DNA of 64,000 nt, taken from positions 32,296 to 96,295 of the forward strand of contig NZ_BNBZ01000028.1 of assembly GCF_014656215.1 (NCBI RefSeq). Reading direction: 5' to 3'. Position 1 is the stretch's first letter; each line of letters starts with the position of its first letter. The position numbers were made by a program, and so were the translations under genes. Below are positions 15,897 through 23,321 of the stretch, in pieces. The notes beneath the pieces were generated by a model. The model made no database searches and was not told the origin of the DNA. It saw only the letters and a list, made by a program, of their open reading frames with translations. Origin of the DNA: Streptomyces zaomyceticus (lineage in GTDB: Bacteria; Actinomycetota; Actinomycetes; Streptomycetales; Streptomycetaceae).

Positions 15897-16020
15897 GTCC
15901 CGCGCGGGCCCGGGGTGGCGTCCCGCGCGGGACCCGGCGAGAGGTCCGCGCGAGGCGGGTACGCGATCCGGGAAGGGCCGTGTGCGGCCGCGCGGGCCCG
16001 GGGAGGGGTCCCGCGCGGCC
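15897..16020. repeat. Repeated GTCCCGCGCGG motif, one copy fully palindromic
   Basis: GTCCCGCGCGG occurs at 15897, 15920 and 16008. The copy at 15920-15933 is the perfect 14-bp palindrome GTCCCGCGCGGGAC. They fill the 250-bp gap between the first RCC1 gene (ends 16029) and the TAXI gene start (15777). A hairpin terminator role for the RCC1 operon is possible. Confidence 0.5.
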
Positions 16021-16028
16021 GTGCCGGG

Positions 16029-17204
16029 TCAGTAGGCGAACGCGGACTTGCCCGTCACGGTGGTGGCGACGTGAGTGATGCCACTGCCGGGCGGCAGCGC
16101 CACCGTGGTGCCGGTGGGGCTGGTCGTCGTACCGTCGCCGAGCTGGGCGGCCGCGTTGGCACCCCAGCCGATCACCGAGCCGTCGTCCAGCGCGGCCACG
16201 GTGAAGTCGGCTCCGCCGGAGATGCTCTGGACGCCCTTGAGCGTGTCCAGGACGACCGGGGTGGTGCGGTTGGCGTTCGTGCCGTCGCCGAGCTGCCGGT
16301 CGGTGTTCTTGCCCCAGCCGGCCAGGCTGCCGTCGTCGAGGACGGCGAAGCCGGACGCGGAGGTGGCGAAGATCCTGGCCACGGCGTCGAGGTAGGCGAC
16401 GTCCACCGGCTTGTTGCTGTCGGTGGTGGTGTCGTTGCCGAGCTGGCCCTCGGCGCCCTTGCCCCAGGCCTTGACGACGCCGTCGGCGGTGAGCGCGAGG
16501 ACGTGGTCGCAGCCCACGGCGACGGACTCGACGTCGACCAGGTCGGGGACCTTCTGCGGGGTCTCGCGGGTGGAGTTGTTGCCGGTGCCCAGGCGTCCGT
16601 TGTCGCCCTTGCCCCAGGTCCAGACCGTGCCGTCCTGCCGGAGCGCCACGCTGAAGTCGCAGCCCGCCCCGACGTCCTTGACCTTGTCCAGGCTCTGCAC
16701 GGGGATCGGAACCTTGTACGGGTTGGTGGTGTCCTGGCCGGTGCCCAGTTGCTTGGAGGCGTTGCCGCCCCAGGCGAGGACCCGGCCGCCCTTGACGGCG
16801 AGCGCGTGGTTGAGGCCCGCGGAGACCTCGCTGACGCCGGAGAGTCCGGCCACGGTCGCGGGGAAGGACTGGGCGACGAGGGTGCCGTTGCCGAGCTGGC
16901 CGGTGGCGTTGTTGCCCCAGCTCTTCACGGTGCCGTCCTTGAGGAGGGCGACGGCGAAGCCGTTGGCGGCCGCCGCGGCGCCGCCACCGCCTCCGGAGAG
17001 CTCGCGGACGTCGTCACGGGTGATGCCGAGGACGGCGGCGGGGGTCTGCTGGGCGAGGACGCTGCCGTTGCCCAGCTGCCCCTGAGCGTTCTCGCCCCAG
17101 GCGCGGACCCAGGGGTCGGTGCCGGCGGCGGCGGGGAGGACGGACGTGGTGAGGGCCGCGAGGGACAGTGCGGCGAGGAGGGTGAGACGCAGGGGTGGGG
17201 TCAT
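16029..17204 (-). CDS. Secreted RCC1-repeat seven-bladed propeller protein
   Basis: ATG 17204 gives 391 residues, starting with a signal peptide (MTPPLRLTLLAALSLAALTT then SVLPAAAG). The mature protein is seven RCC1 repeats, each with the core W-G-x4-QLG-x-G: AWGENAQGQLGNG, SWGNNATGQLGNG, AWGGNASKQLGTG, TWGKGDNGRLGTG, AWGKGAEGQLGND, GWGKNTDRQLGDG, GWGANAAAQLGDG. Seven repeats close one beta-propeller. Two Cys (GAGCDFSVAL and AVGCDHVLAL) lie one blade apart at equivalent places. The protein ends SAFAY. RCC1 folds bind proteins or ligands, and no enzyme motif is seen. It is the third and last gene of a tandem set of paralogues. Confidence 0.9.
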   Translation of the reverse strand: MTPPLRLTLLAALSLAALTTSVLPAAAGTDPWVRAWGENAQGQLGNGSVLAQQTPAAVLGITRDDVRELSGGGGGAAAAANGFAVALLKDGTVKSWGNNATGQLGNGTLVAQSFPATVAGLSGVSEVSAGLNHALAVKGGRVLAWGGNASKQLGTGQDTTNPYKVPIPVQSLDKVKDVGAGCDFSVALRQDGTVWTWGKGDNGRLGTGNNSTRETPQKVPDLVDVESVAVGCDHVLALTADGVVKAWGKGAEGQLGNDTTTDSNKPVDVAYLDAVARIFATSASGFAVLDDGSLAGWGKNTDRQLGDGTNANRTTPVVLDTLKGVQSISGGADFTVAALDDGSVIGWGANAAAQLGDGTTTSPTGTTVALPPGSGITHVATTVTGKSAFAY

Positions 17205-17248
17205 CTGCGTGCCTTTCGCTTCATGAGGGGTCTTGGGAGTCGTGGGGG

Positions 17249-18436
17249 TCAGTAGGCGTAGCTGGACTTGTTCGCGACCGAGGCGGCGACGCGGGTGACG
17301 CCGCTGCCGGCCGGCAGGGCCGTGACCGGGGTGGGGGACGAGTCGGTGGTGCCGTTGCCGAGCTGGCCGTTGCTGTTGTTGCCCCAGGCGAGGACGGACT
17401 GGTCGGAGAGGACGGCGAGGGTGTGCTGCCAGCCGCCGGCCAACTCCTGGACGTCGCTCAGGCCGGGGACGGGAACGGGTGTCGTCCGGTCGGCGGTGCT
17501 GCCGTCGCCGAGCTGGCCCTGGCCGTTCCAGCCCCAGGCGCGCACGGTGCCGTCGTCCAGGACCGCGTAGCTCTGGTAGGCGCCCACGAAGACCTTGGTG
17601 ACGCCGTCCAGATGCCGTACGTCGACGGGCACGGGACTGTCCTCGGTGCTGTCGTCGCCGAGCTGGCCCGTGTTGTTGCGGCCCCAGGCCTTGACGGTCC
17701 CCTCGGCCGTGAGGGCCAGGGAGTGGGCGCAGCCGGCGCTGACGGCCACCACGTCCTCGAGGCCGGGCACCTTCTGGGGCGTGTTCCGATCGGAACGTAT
17801 GCCGATGCCGAGCTGACCGAGGTGGTTGCGTCCCCAGGTCCAGACGGTGCCGTCCTCCCGGAGTGCGACGGAGTGCTCGCAGCCGCCCGAGACGTCCTTG
17901 ACCCTGTTCAGGCTCTGGACGGCGACGGGGCGGGTCGCGGGGCCGGAGGCGTCGGGGGTGGTGAGGCCGTTGCCGAGCTGACCGTAGGCGTTGGTGCCCC
18001 AGGCCAGGACGCGTCCGCCGCGCACCGCGAGGGCGAAGGGGCCCCCGGCGGCGGAGATCGAGGTCACGCCCGAGAGACCGGCGACCTTCGCGGGGAAGCC
18101 CTGGCCGGTGGTGGTGCCGTTGCCGAGCTGGCCGGAGGTGTTGCCGCCCCAGGACAGGACCGTGCCGTCCTGGAGAAGGGCGAGGGCGAAGGAGAGGTTG
18201 CTGTTGAAGCCTCCGGCGGAGAGCTCGCGCACGTCGCCTCGGGCGACCCCGGCGACGGAGCCCGGGGTGGTCTGGTCGAGGGTGGTGCCGTTGCCCAGTT
18301 GGGCGCCGACGTTCAGCCCCCAGGCCCGTACCCACGGATCACGTGGTTCGGCGTGTGCGGGTGCGTGCGAGGCCGCCAGGGCGGTCAGGGCGAGGGCCGC
18401 GGCGACCGCGGCCCGTACGTACGACAGGTGCGACAT
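17249..18436 (-). CDS. Secreted RCC1-repeat seven-bladed propeller protein
   Basis: ATG 18436 gives 395 residues (a GTG three codons earlier is possible). The signal peptide is YVRAAVAAALALTALAASHA followed by PAHAEP. Seven repeats follow: AWGLNVGAQLGNG, SWGGNTSGQLGNG, AWGTNAYGQLGNG, TWGRNHLGQLGIG, AWGRNNTGQLGDD, AWGWNGQGQLGDG, AWGNNSNGQLGNG. The two interblade Cys are conserved (SGGCEHSVAL, SAGCAHSLAL) and the end is SSYAY, as in the neighbours. It starts DPWVRAWG like the gene downstream, so these two are the closest pair. Likely an extracellular binding scaffold. Ligand unknown. Confidence 0.9.
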   Translation of the reverse strand: MSHLSYVRAAVAAALALTALAASHAPAHAEPRDPWVRAWGLNVGAQLGNGTTLDQTTPGSVAGVARGDVRELSAGGFNSNLSFALALLQDGTVLSWGGNTSGQLGNGTTTGQGFPAKVAGLSGVTSISAAGGPFALAVRGGRVLAWGTNAYGQLGNGLTTPDASGPATRPVAVQSLNRVKDVSGGCEHSVALREDGTVWTWGRNHLGQLGIGIRSDRNTPQKVPGLEDVVAVSAGCAHSLALTAEGTVKAWGRNNTGQLGDDSTEDSPVPVDVRHLDGVTKVFVGAYQSYAVLDDGTVRAWGWNGQGQLGDGSTADRTTPVPVPGLSDVQELAGGWQHTLAVLSDQSVLAWGNNSNGQLGNGTTDSSPTPVTALPAGSGVTRVAASVANKSSYAY

Positions 18437-18450
18437 GCCGTTCACCGGCC

Positions 18451-19677
18451 TCAGTACGCGTACGTCGTGTTGCCGCCCAGGGAGACCGCCACCGCCTTGA
18501 TCGCCGAGCCCTCGTTGAGGATCTTCACCGACTCGTAGCGGGCGACGGTGGTGCCGTTGCCGAGCTGGCCCTCTCCGTTGTGGCCCCAGGTGAAGACCTC
18601 GTCAGCCGTGACGGCGACGCCGTGCCGGGCGCCGGCCGCGAGGTGCTGGACGCCTTCGAGGCGGGGGATCTCGACGGGGGCGGTGCGGTTGGTGCGGGAG
18701 ACGTTGGAGTCGAAGGCCTCGTCGCCCTCCAGGAGCTGGCCGTACTGGTTGTTGCCCCAGCCCCAGACATGGCTGTCGCTCGTCTTGACGTAGTTGTGGA
18801 ACGCGCCCGCCTCGATGTCGGAGACGCCTTCGATCCAGTCCACGTCGACGGGGAGGGTGGCGGACTTGGTGGAGGAGTTGCCGAGCTGGCCGTAGAGGTT
18901 GTAGCCCCAGGACTTGACCGTGTCGTCGGCGGTCAGCGCGAGGGCGTGGTGGCAGCCGGCGTCGATCTCCACGATGTTCTCCAGGCCGAGGACCTGCCGG
19001 GGTACGGAGCTGGTGGCGCGGGTGCCGTTGCCGAGCTGGCCGTGGATGCCGCGGCCCCAGGCGTACACCTTGCCGTTCTCCAGGAGCGCGAGGCTGAAGT
19101 CGCAGCCGGCCGAGATCTGCTTGACCTTGGGCATGCCCTGGACGCGGTCGGGGACCGTACGGCTGTCGCCGGTGCGGTTGTTGCCGAGCTGGCCGTAGGC
19201 GTTGTCGCCCCAGGAGTAGACCTGGCCGCCGGTGTCGAGGGCGAGGGCGTGCTTCCCGCCGGCCGCGATGTCCTTGATGTTGGTGAGGCGGGGGACGGTG
19301 GTGGGCACGGTCTGGTTGGTGTTGCCTCCGTTGCCGAGCTGGCCGGAGGAGTTGTGGCCCCAGGACTTCACCGTCTTGTCGGTACGGGCCAGGGCGAACG
19401 AGTCGGCGGACGAGGTGCCGCCGCCCGACAGCTGGTCGACGTCGCCGCGGAAGAGACTGGTGACCGAGGACGGGCTGAGGCTGTCGGCGAGGGTGCCGTT
19501 GCCGAGCTGGCCGGTGCGGCCGGCACCCCAGCTCAGCACGGTCGGATTGCCCTCGTTGGCGTTCGCCGCGGGGGCGAGGGCCGGCAGGGCGGTGAGGGCC
19601 GCCGCGGTGACGGCGGCGGCGGCGAAGCGCCGGGCGCGCGGCGTCGTGCGCGAGGGACTGCGTCGTGAACGGGACAT
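18451..19677 (-). CDS. Secreted RCC1-repeat seven-bladed propeller protein
   Basis: ATG 19677, preceded by GAAGGAGAG, gives 408 residues. The long signal peptide has an Arg/Ser-rich n-region (MSRSRRSPSRTTPRARR) and a hydrophobic core ending APAANAN. There is no canonical twin-arginine motif with FLK. Seven RCC1 cores are visible, from SWGAGRTGQLGNG to TWGHNGEGQLGNG, one of them altered (GWGNNQYGQLLEG). Two Cys match those of the paralogues (SAGCDFSLAL, DAGCHHALAL), and the protein ends TTYAY. It is the first gene of the leftward triplet, separated from the next by 14 bp. The family is secreted, but its partner is unknown. Confidence 0.9.
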   Translation of the reverse strand: MSRSRRSPSRTTPRARRFAAAAVTAAALTALPALAPAANANEGNPTVLSWGAGRTGQLGNGTLADSLSPSSVTSLFRGDVDQLSGGGTSSADSFALARTDKTVKSWGHNSSGQLGNGGNTNQTVPTTVPRLTNIKDIAAGGKHALALDTGGQVYSWGDNAYGQLGNNRTGDSRTVPDRVQGMPKVKQISAGCDFSLALLENGKVYAWGRGIHGQLGNGTRATSSVPRQVLGLENIVEIDAGCHHALALTADDTVKSWGYNLYGQLGNSSTKSATLPVDVDWIEGVSDIEAGAFHNYVKTSDSHVWGWGNNQYGQLLEGDEAFDSNVSRTNRTAPVEIPRLEGVQHLAAGARHGVAVTADEVFTWGHNGEGQLGNGTTVARYESVKILNEGSAIKAVAVSLGGNTTYAY

Positions 19678-20340
19678 GGCTCTGCTCTCCTTCGACGGGG
19701 ACATACGGGAGGGCTGCGTCCGGCCGGTGGCGTCCGCGGGGAGCGCGGAGGCGTGCACGGGCCGGTCGCGGGTCATGCGAACACGTCGTGCCGGGCCCTT
19801 GGGCATGGGGCGCCCACGGCCGGGTGCGGCGGCCGGGACGGGCCGCCGGGCACATCAGCAGACTGTCCGAGAATGATCACCGAGGCGAGCCGGAATCACT
19901 GAAACACCCGTTTGCCGGACCTCCGTTCGGGGCGCCGCCGCAGGGGCGCATTCGCCCCTCCACAAGCCCCGGGACGAGCCGCGGACGGCGCCCGCGGCGG
20001 GCCGCCGAACGGCGGCGGCCGGGGGAGTGAGGAACCCTGCCGCGCACGGCCGCCGACCGTCTCGGCTCCGCGCCGGATTCCATGCCCACGGGTGTACGGA
20101 GGCGTGGCGCGGCCCACCCCGCGAAGCCTCCGCCGGGGCCGGTCCGGGCGGCTCCGAGTGCGCTCCGCCGAAGTGGTGAGCGGCCCCCGGGGAGCGCGCC
20201 GCACCGTGTGTCCTGCCGGGGCGCCGGGGCCCCGGCGGCTAGCGTCTGGTTGCGCTCGGTGATCTTGAGGACAGTCCCCTGTCCGCCCCTGGCATCCCCT
20301 GCCGAGCCCACCAAATCACCCCTGTCCCAAGGGAGTTCCC
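19678..20340. other. 663-bp divergent intergenic region
   Basis: The region separates the leftward RCC1 triplet from the rightward secreted-protein triplet, so it must hold both promoters. A TAGCGT-like -10 lies near 20239-20244. Short self-complementary GC-rich stretches occur near 20211-20236. I see no convincing gene: frames on both strands lack a ribosome site and family similarity. Confidence 0.5.
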
Positions 20341-20826
20341 ATGCCCGAACGGAAGACCTTCGCGCGCCGACTGCTGGGCGCCGGAGTCCTCGTCGCCGCC
20401 CTCGCGCTGCCCCTGGCCCCCCTCGCGTACGCGGAGGAGTGCAAGCCCGAGGACCAGGCCTGCCTGGACAAGGAGGCCAACGCCAAGGAGGCCAAGGAGA
20501 TCGAGGAGCAGCAGAAGAAGACCCAGGAGGCCGCCGGCCAGGCCGACAAGGACATCAAGGCGGCCGGGGAGAAGCTCAAGGAGTGCCCGCCCGGCTCGTC
20601 CTCCTGCATGGGCAAGCTGACCGGCGGCAAGGGCGCCGCCGAGGAGCAGGGCGTCAAGGACATGACCGACACCATCTCCGCGAACGAGCCCGAGCCGACG
20701 AACAACGCGGCCCAGGCCGTGACCTCCACCTGCGAGTCCTTCCCCGGCTCGCTGCCGCAGGGGTCCACCGACCCGGGACAGTCCCCCTTCCCGGTCGACC
20801 AGCTCTGCAGCCTCCTCGGCGACTGA
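20341..20826 (+). CDS. Secreted, cysteine-containing coiled-coil protein
   Basis: The 161-residue protein starts at ATG 20341 behind AAGGGAG. The signal peptide is RRLLGAGVLVAALALPLAPL, cleaved near AYAEE. The mature part starts ECKPEDQACLDKEANAKEAK and continues as a highly charged Lys/Glu/Ala helix (about residues 45-82) that should form a coiled coil. Cys pairs occur in ECKPEDQAC and ECPPGSSSC, with further Cys in TCESF and QLC. I do not recognise a family. It begins a three-gene rightward run of secreted proteins, and its size and helix suggest a partner or chaperone of the next two. That is inference. Confidence 0.75.
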   Translation: MPERKTFARRLLGAGVLVAALALPLAPLAYAEECKPEDQACLDKEANAKEAKEIEEQQKKTQEAAGQADKDIKAAGEKLKECPPGSSSCMGKLTGGKGAAEEQGVKDMTDTISANEPEPTNNAAQAVTSTCESFPGSLPQGSTDPGQSPFPVDQLCSLLGD

Positions 20827-20895
20827 GCCGCTCCCCGCGCGCGTCCCCGCTCCTTTCTCCCCTCCCTCCCCTCCGTCCCGAAGGGATTCCCCGTC

Positions 20896-21858
20896 ATGCC
20901 CGCGTGCCATCGCCGCGCCGCCCTGCTGCCCGCCCTCTCCGTCCTCCTCGGCCTCGCCGCCGTCTCCCTCGCACCGCCCGCCGGTGCCGCCGAGGAGGGG
21001 CCCGGCGAGACCCCCGTACCCCGTGCCCTCACCGCCGACGGACGCCCGGCCGAGATCGGCGACGTCCTGAAGTACTGCGGAACCAAGCGCGACGCCTGCA
21101 CCTTCGCCATCGACCGCAAGCTGGGCCGCGAGTACGTCACCACCGTGAAGTCCCTCGGCAACGCGGTGATCAACTGCACCCAGAGCGACATGGCCGTCGA
21201 GCGGACCGTCACCCTCAGGACCGGCACCACCGACAACATCGGCGGCGAGATCTCCGGTCAGATCACCGCCGAGGGAACCGTCGGCGCCACCGGCACGGTC
21301 AGCACCAACCTCACGGGCGAGGTCTCCAGCGAGAACAAGACGCCCGACCTCTCCAAGGGCCCCACGTCGACCAACACCGCCAAGACCTCGGTCGCCGGCG
21401 GCGCCACGGCCTCGGGTTCGCTGAGCGCGCGCCTCGCCTTCCAGGCCGCCTTCAAGGCCACGTACTCCAAGTCGTGGACGGTCGAGACCACCGAGGTGAC
21501 CGCCTACAAGACCACCGTCAAGCCGCACGACATGCTCGTCTTCGGCGCGAGCGCCGCCATGCGACGCGTGGCCGGCAGCCTCGTCGCCGACACCGGGCAA
21601 CGGATCATCGGCATCGTCGTGGACAGCCCCTCGACGGTCACCAGCAGCACGTTCATCGCCCAGACGTACGCCGCGGCCAGCGGCGTCTGCGGCGGTACGC
21701 GGCCCACCGGAAACACCGCACCCACCCCGGCTCCCGGCCCGGGCGTCCCTCCCGCTCCCGGCCCCGGCCCGGTCTCCGCCGCCGAGGTCCCCGCCGCGCG
21801 GGCGGTGCCCCCGGGCGCCGAGCCGAAGAGCGTCGTCGTCCTGCCCGCCGCCCACTGA
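20896..21858 (+). CDS. Secreted beta-rich protein, possibly aerolysin/ETX-MTX2-like
   Basis: The 320-residue protein has a signal peptide (LLPALSVLLGLAAVSLAPPA then GAAEE). The mature part has a Cys-bearing motif (YCGTKRDACTF then SLGNAVINCT). A long Ser/Thr/Gly alternating stretch follows (SGQITAEGTVGATGTVSTNL onward to ASGSLSARLAFQAAFKATYS), then KSWTVETTEVTAYKTTVKPH. Alternating polar/hydrophobic Ser/Thr-rich hairpins flanked by such strands are typical of the membrane-inserting part of aerolysin/ETX-MTX2 beta-pore-forming toxins. That resemblance is by pattern only. The C-terminus is Pro/Gly/Ala-rich. The next gene shares the Cys motif and the strand after KPxxM/W, so the two are distant paralogues. 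Confidence 0.75.
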   Translation: MPACHRRAALLPALSVLLGLAAVSLAPPAGAAEEGPGETPVPRALTADGRPAEIGDVLKYCGTKRDACTFAIDRKLGREYVTTVKSLGNAVINCTQSDMAVERTVTLRTGTTDNIGGEISGQITAEGTVGATGTVSTNLTGEVSSENKTPDLSKGPTSTNTAKTSVAGGATASGSLSARLAFQAAFKATYSKSWTVETTEVTAYKTTVKPHDMLVFGASAAMRRVAGSLVADTGQRIIGIVVDSPSTVTSSTFIAQTYAAASGVCGGTRPTGNTAPTPAPGPGVPPAPGPGPVSAAEVPAARAVPPGAEPKSVVVLPAAH

Positions 21859-21876
21859 ACCGGGAGAAGCGCCACC

Positions 21877-23262
21877 ATGAACCGCACCGTGCTCCCGGCC
21901 CTCGCCGTCCTCGGCGCCGCCGGGCTACTGCTCCCCCTCGCCCCCCTCTCCTCCCTCGCCTCGGCCGCCGCCGCCGAGCAGGCCGTCCCCGTCCTCAACG
22001 GCGACTTCGCCGACCCCGTCATGAAGGGCGACGGTCCCACCACCGTCGGGATCGACCACTGGACCGGCCTCAACCAGCGTTACTCGCCCACCGCTTCGGG
22101 ACGCACCGACGCCTCCCACGGCGTCGCCCTCCAGAAGGACGGCAACACCCTTCAGCAGCGGCTGCGCGGAGTCCGCGCGGGGGCCAGGGTCACCGTGAGA
22201 TACGAGGACAGCCCCGCCGTCTCCAAGGAGTGCACCGGCGAACAGGTCGTCGCCGGCCAGCCGTACGCCGTCGTCGCCTCCGGCGGGGCGGTCCAGGAGG
22301 TCACCACCGCCGGCGATCCGGACCGGGTGAAGGGCACGCCGGGCAAGGGTCGTTGGACCGGACGCGCCTACGTCTTCACCGCGAGCGAGAACGAGCCGCT
22401 GCTCACCTTCACCTCCCGGGTCACCGACTCCCGTACCCATGTGACCTGTTCACCGATGATCGCCCGCGTCCGCGCGGTCGAGGTGCCGCCGGAACTCGAC
22501 AGGACCGTGAGCAAGACCGCGCTCGGGACCTCGGAGGCGTACAAGGGCAACGACCGCGAGAGCACCCTCCACAACGCGGCCGCCGCCTGCAACGGCGAGA
22601 ACGCCTGCGTCTTCCGGCCGGACAGCCGAATGTCCTTCCGCTACTACGACCGGGCCCGGGTCGTCGGCGAGGCCTTCGTCAACTGCACCCGCAACGCCCT
22701 GGAGCACTCCCGGCTCCTCTCGTACTCCGAGCGCGCGCACGACAGCATCTCCCAGACGTACGCCGACGCGGGCCTCGCGCTCAACGAGGTGGCCAGGCTG
22801 CCCACTTCGGGAGACCGGACGGAGGACGAGAAGCGGGCCAAGGAGCGGCCCATGGCCGCCCAGTTCGCCCTCGCGTACGAGAAGGGCTGGCAGCGGCCCT
22901 GGCAGTGGTTCAGCAGCGACCAGCGGACCGTCGTCGAGAAGATCCAGCCCGGTGAGGTCAGCTGGGTCGAGATGCAGCCGAGCCGCGAGCGCGTCGAGGG
23001 CTGGTTCGTCAGTAAGAAGGACGACTACCGGCTGCACGCCGTCGTCGACGGACCCTCGCGGGCCGTGCCCGACCGGCTGCTCCAGCGCACCGGGCCCATG
23101 TCGGAGGCCGAGAAGCAGCGCTGCGCCGCCGCCCGGCCCATGACGACCACCCCGGTGGGCGCGGACGCGCCCGCGAGCTCCAGCGACAAGGGGCTCCTCA
23201 AGATCCCGGCGCCGGCCGCGCCCGGGGCCCGCTCCTCGGACCGGAGCATGCCGCTGAACTGA
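21877..23262 (+). CDS. Secreted two-domain protein sharing the domain of the preceding gene
   Basis: The 461-residue protein has a signal peptide (ALAVLGAAGLLLPLAPLSSL to ASAAAAEQ). Residues 40-200 resemble a carbohydrate-binding-type beta sandwich (VLNGDFADPV, W-T-G-L, LQQRLRGVRAGARVTVRYED). From about residue 225 the second domain repeats the layout of the preceding protein: ACNGENACVF, VVGEAFVNCT, then FALAYEKGWQRPWQWF, VVEKIQPGEVSWVEMQPSRE and LHAVVDGPS. The Ser/Thr-rich hairpin stretch is shorter here. A two-gene set of one small and one lectin-carrying form would suit a two-part secreted toxin or defence protein, though this is speculative. It lies 18 bp after the gene before it. Confidence 0.75.
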   Translation: MNRTVLPALAVLGAAGLLLPLAPLSSLASAAAAEQAVPVLNGDFADPVMKGDGPTTVGIDHWTGLNQRYSPTASGRTDASHGVALQKDGNTLQQRLRGVRAGARVTVRYEDSPAVSKECTGEQVVAGQPYAVVASGGAVQEVTTAGDPDRVKGTPGKGRWTGRAYVFTASENEPLLTFTSRVTDSRTHVTCSPMIARVRAVEVPPELDRTVSKTALGTSEAYKGNDRESTLHNAAAACNGENACVFRPDSRMSFRYYDRARVVGEAFVNCTRNALEHSRLLSYSERAHDSISQTYADAGLALNEVARLPTSGDRTEDEKRAKERPMAAQFALAYEKGWQRPWQWFSSDQRTVVEKIQPGEVSWVEMQPSRERVEGWFVSKKDDYRLHAVVDGPSRAVPDRLLQRTGPMSEAEKQRCAAARPMTTTPVGADAPASSSDKGLLKIPAPAAPGARSSDRSMPLN

Positions 23263-23321
23263 CCCGCGCCTCGGACCGGAGCATGAGGCCGGACCGACCC
23301 GCGCCCGCGGATCCGGCCGCC

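Noticed and set aside
19678..20340. Possible small genes in the divergent gap
   Set aside because: Frames exist on both strands but show Arg/Pro/Gly bias, no ribosome site and no recognisable motif.
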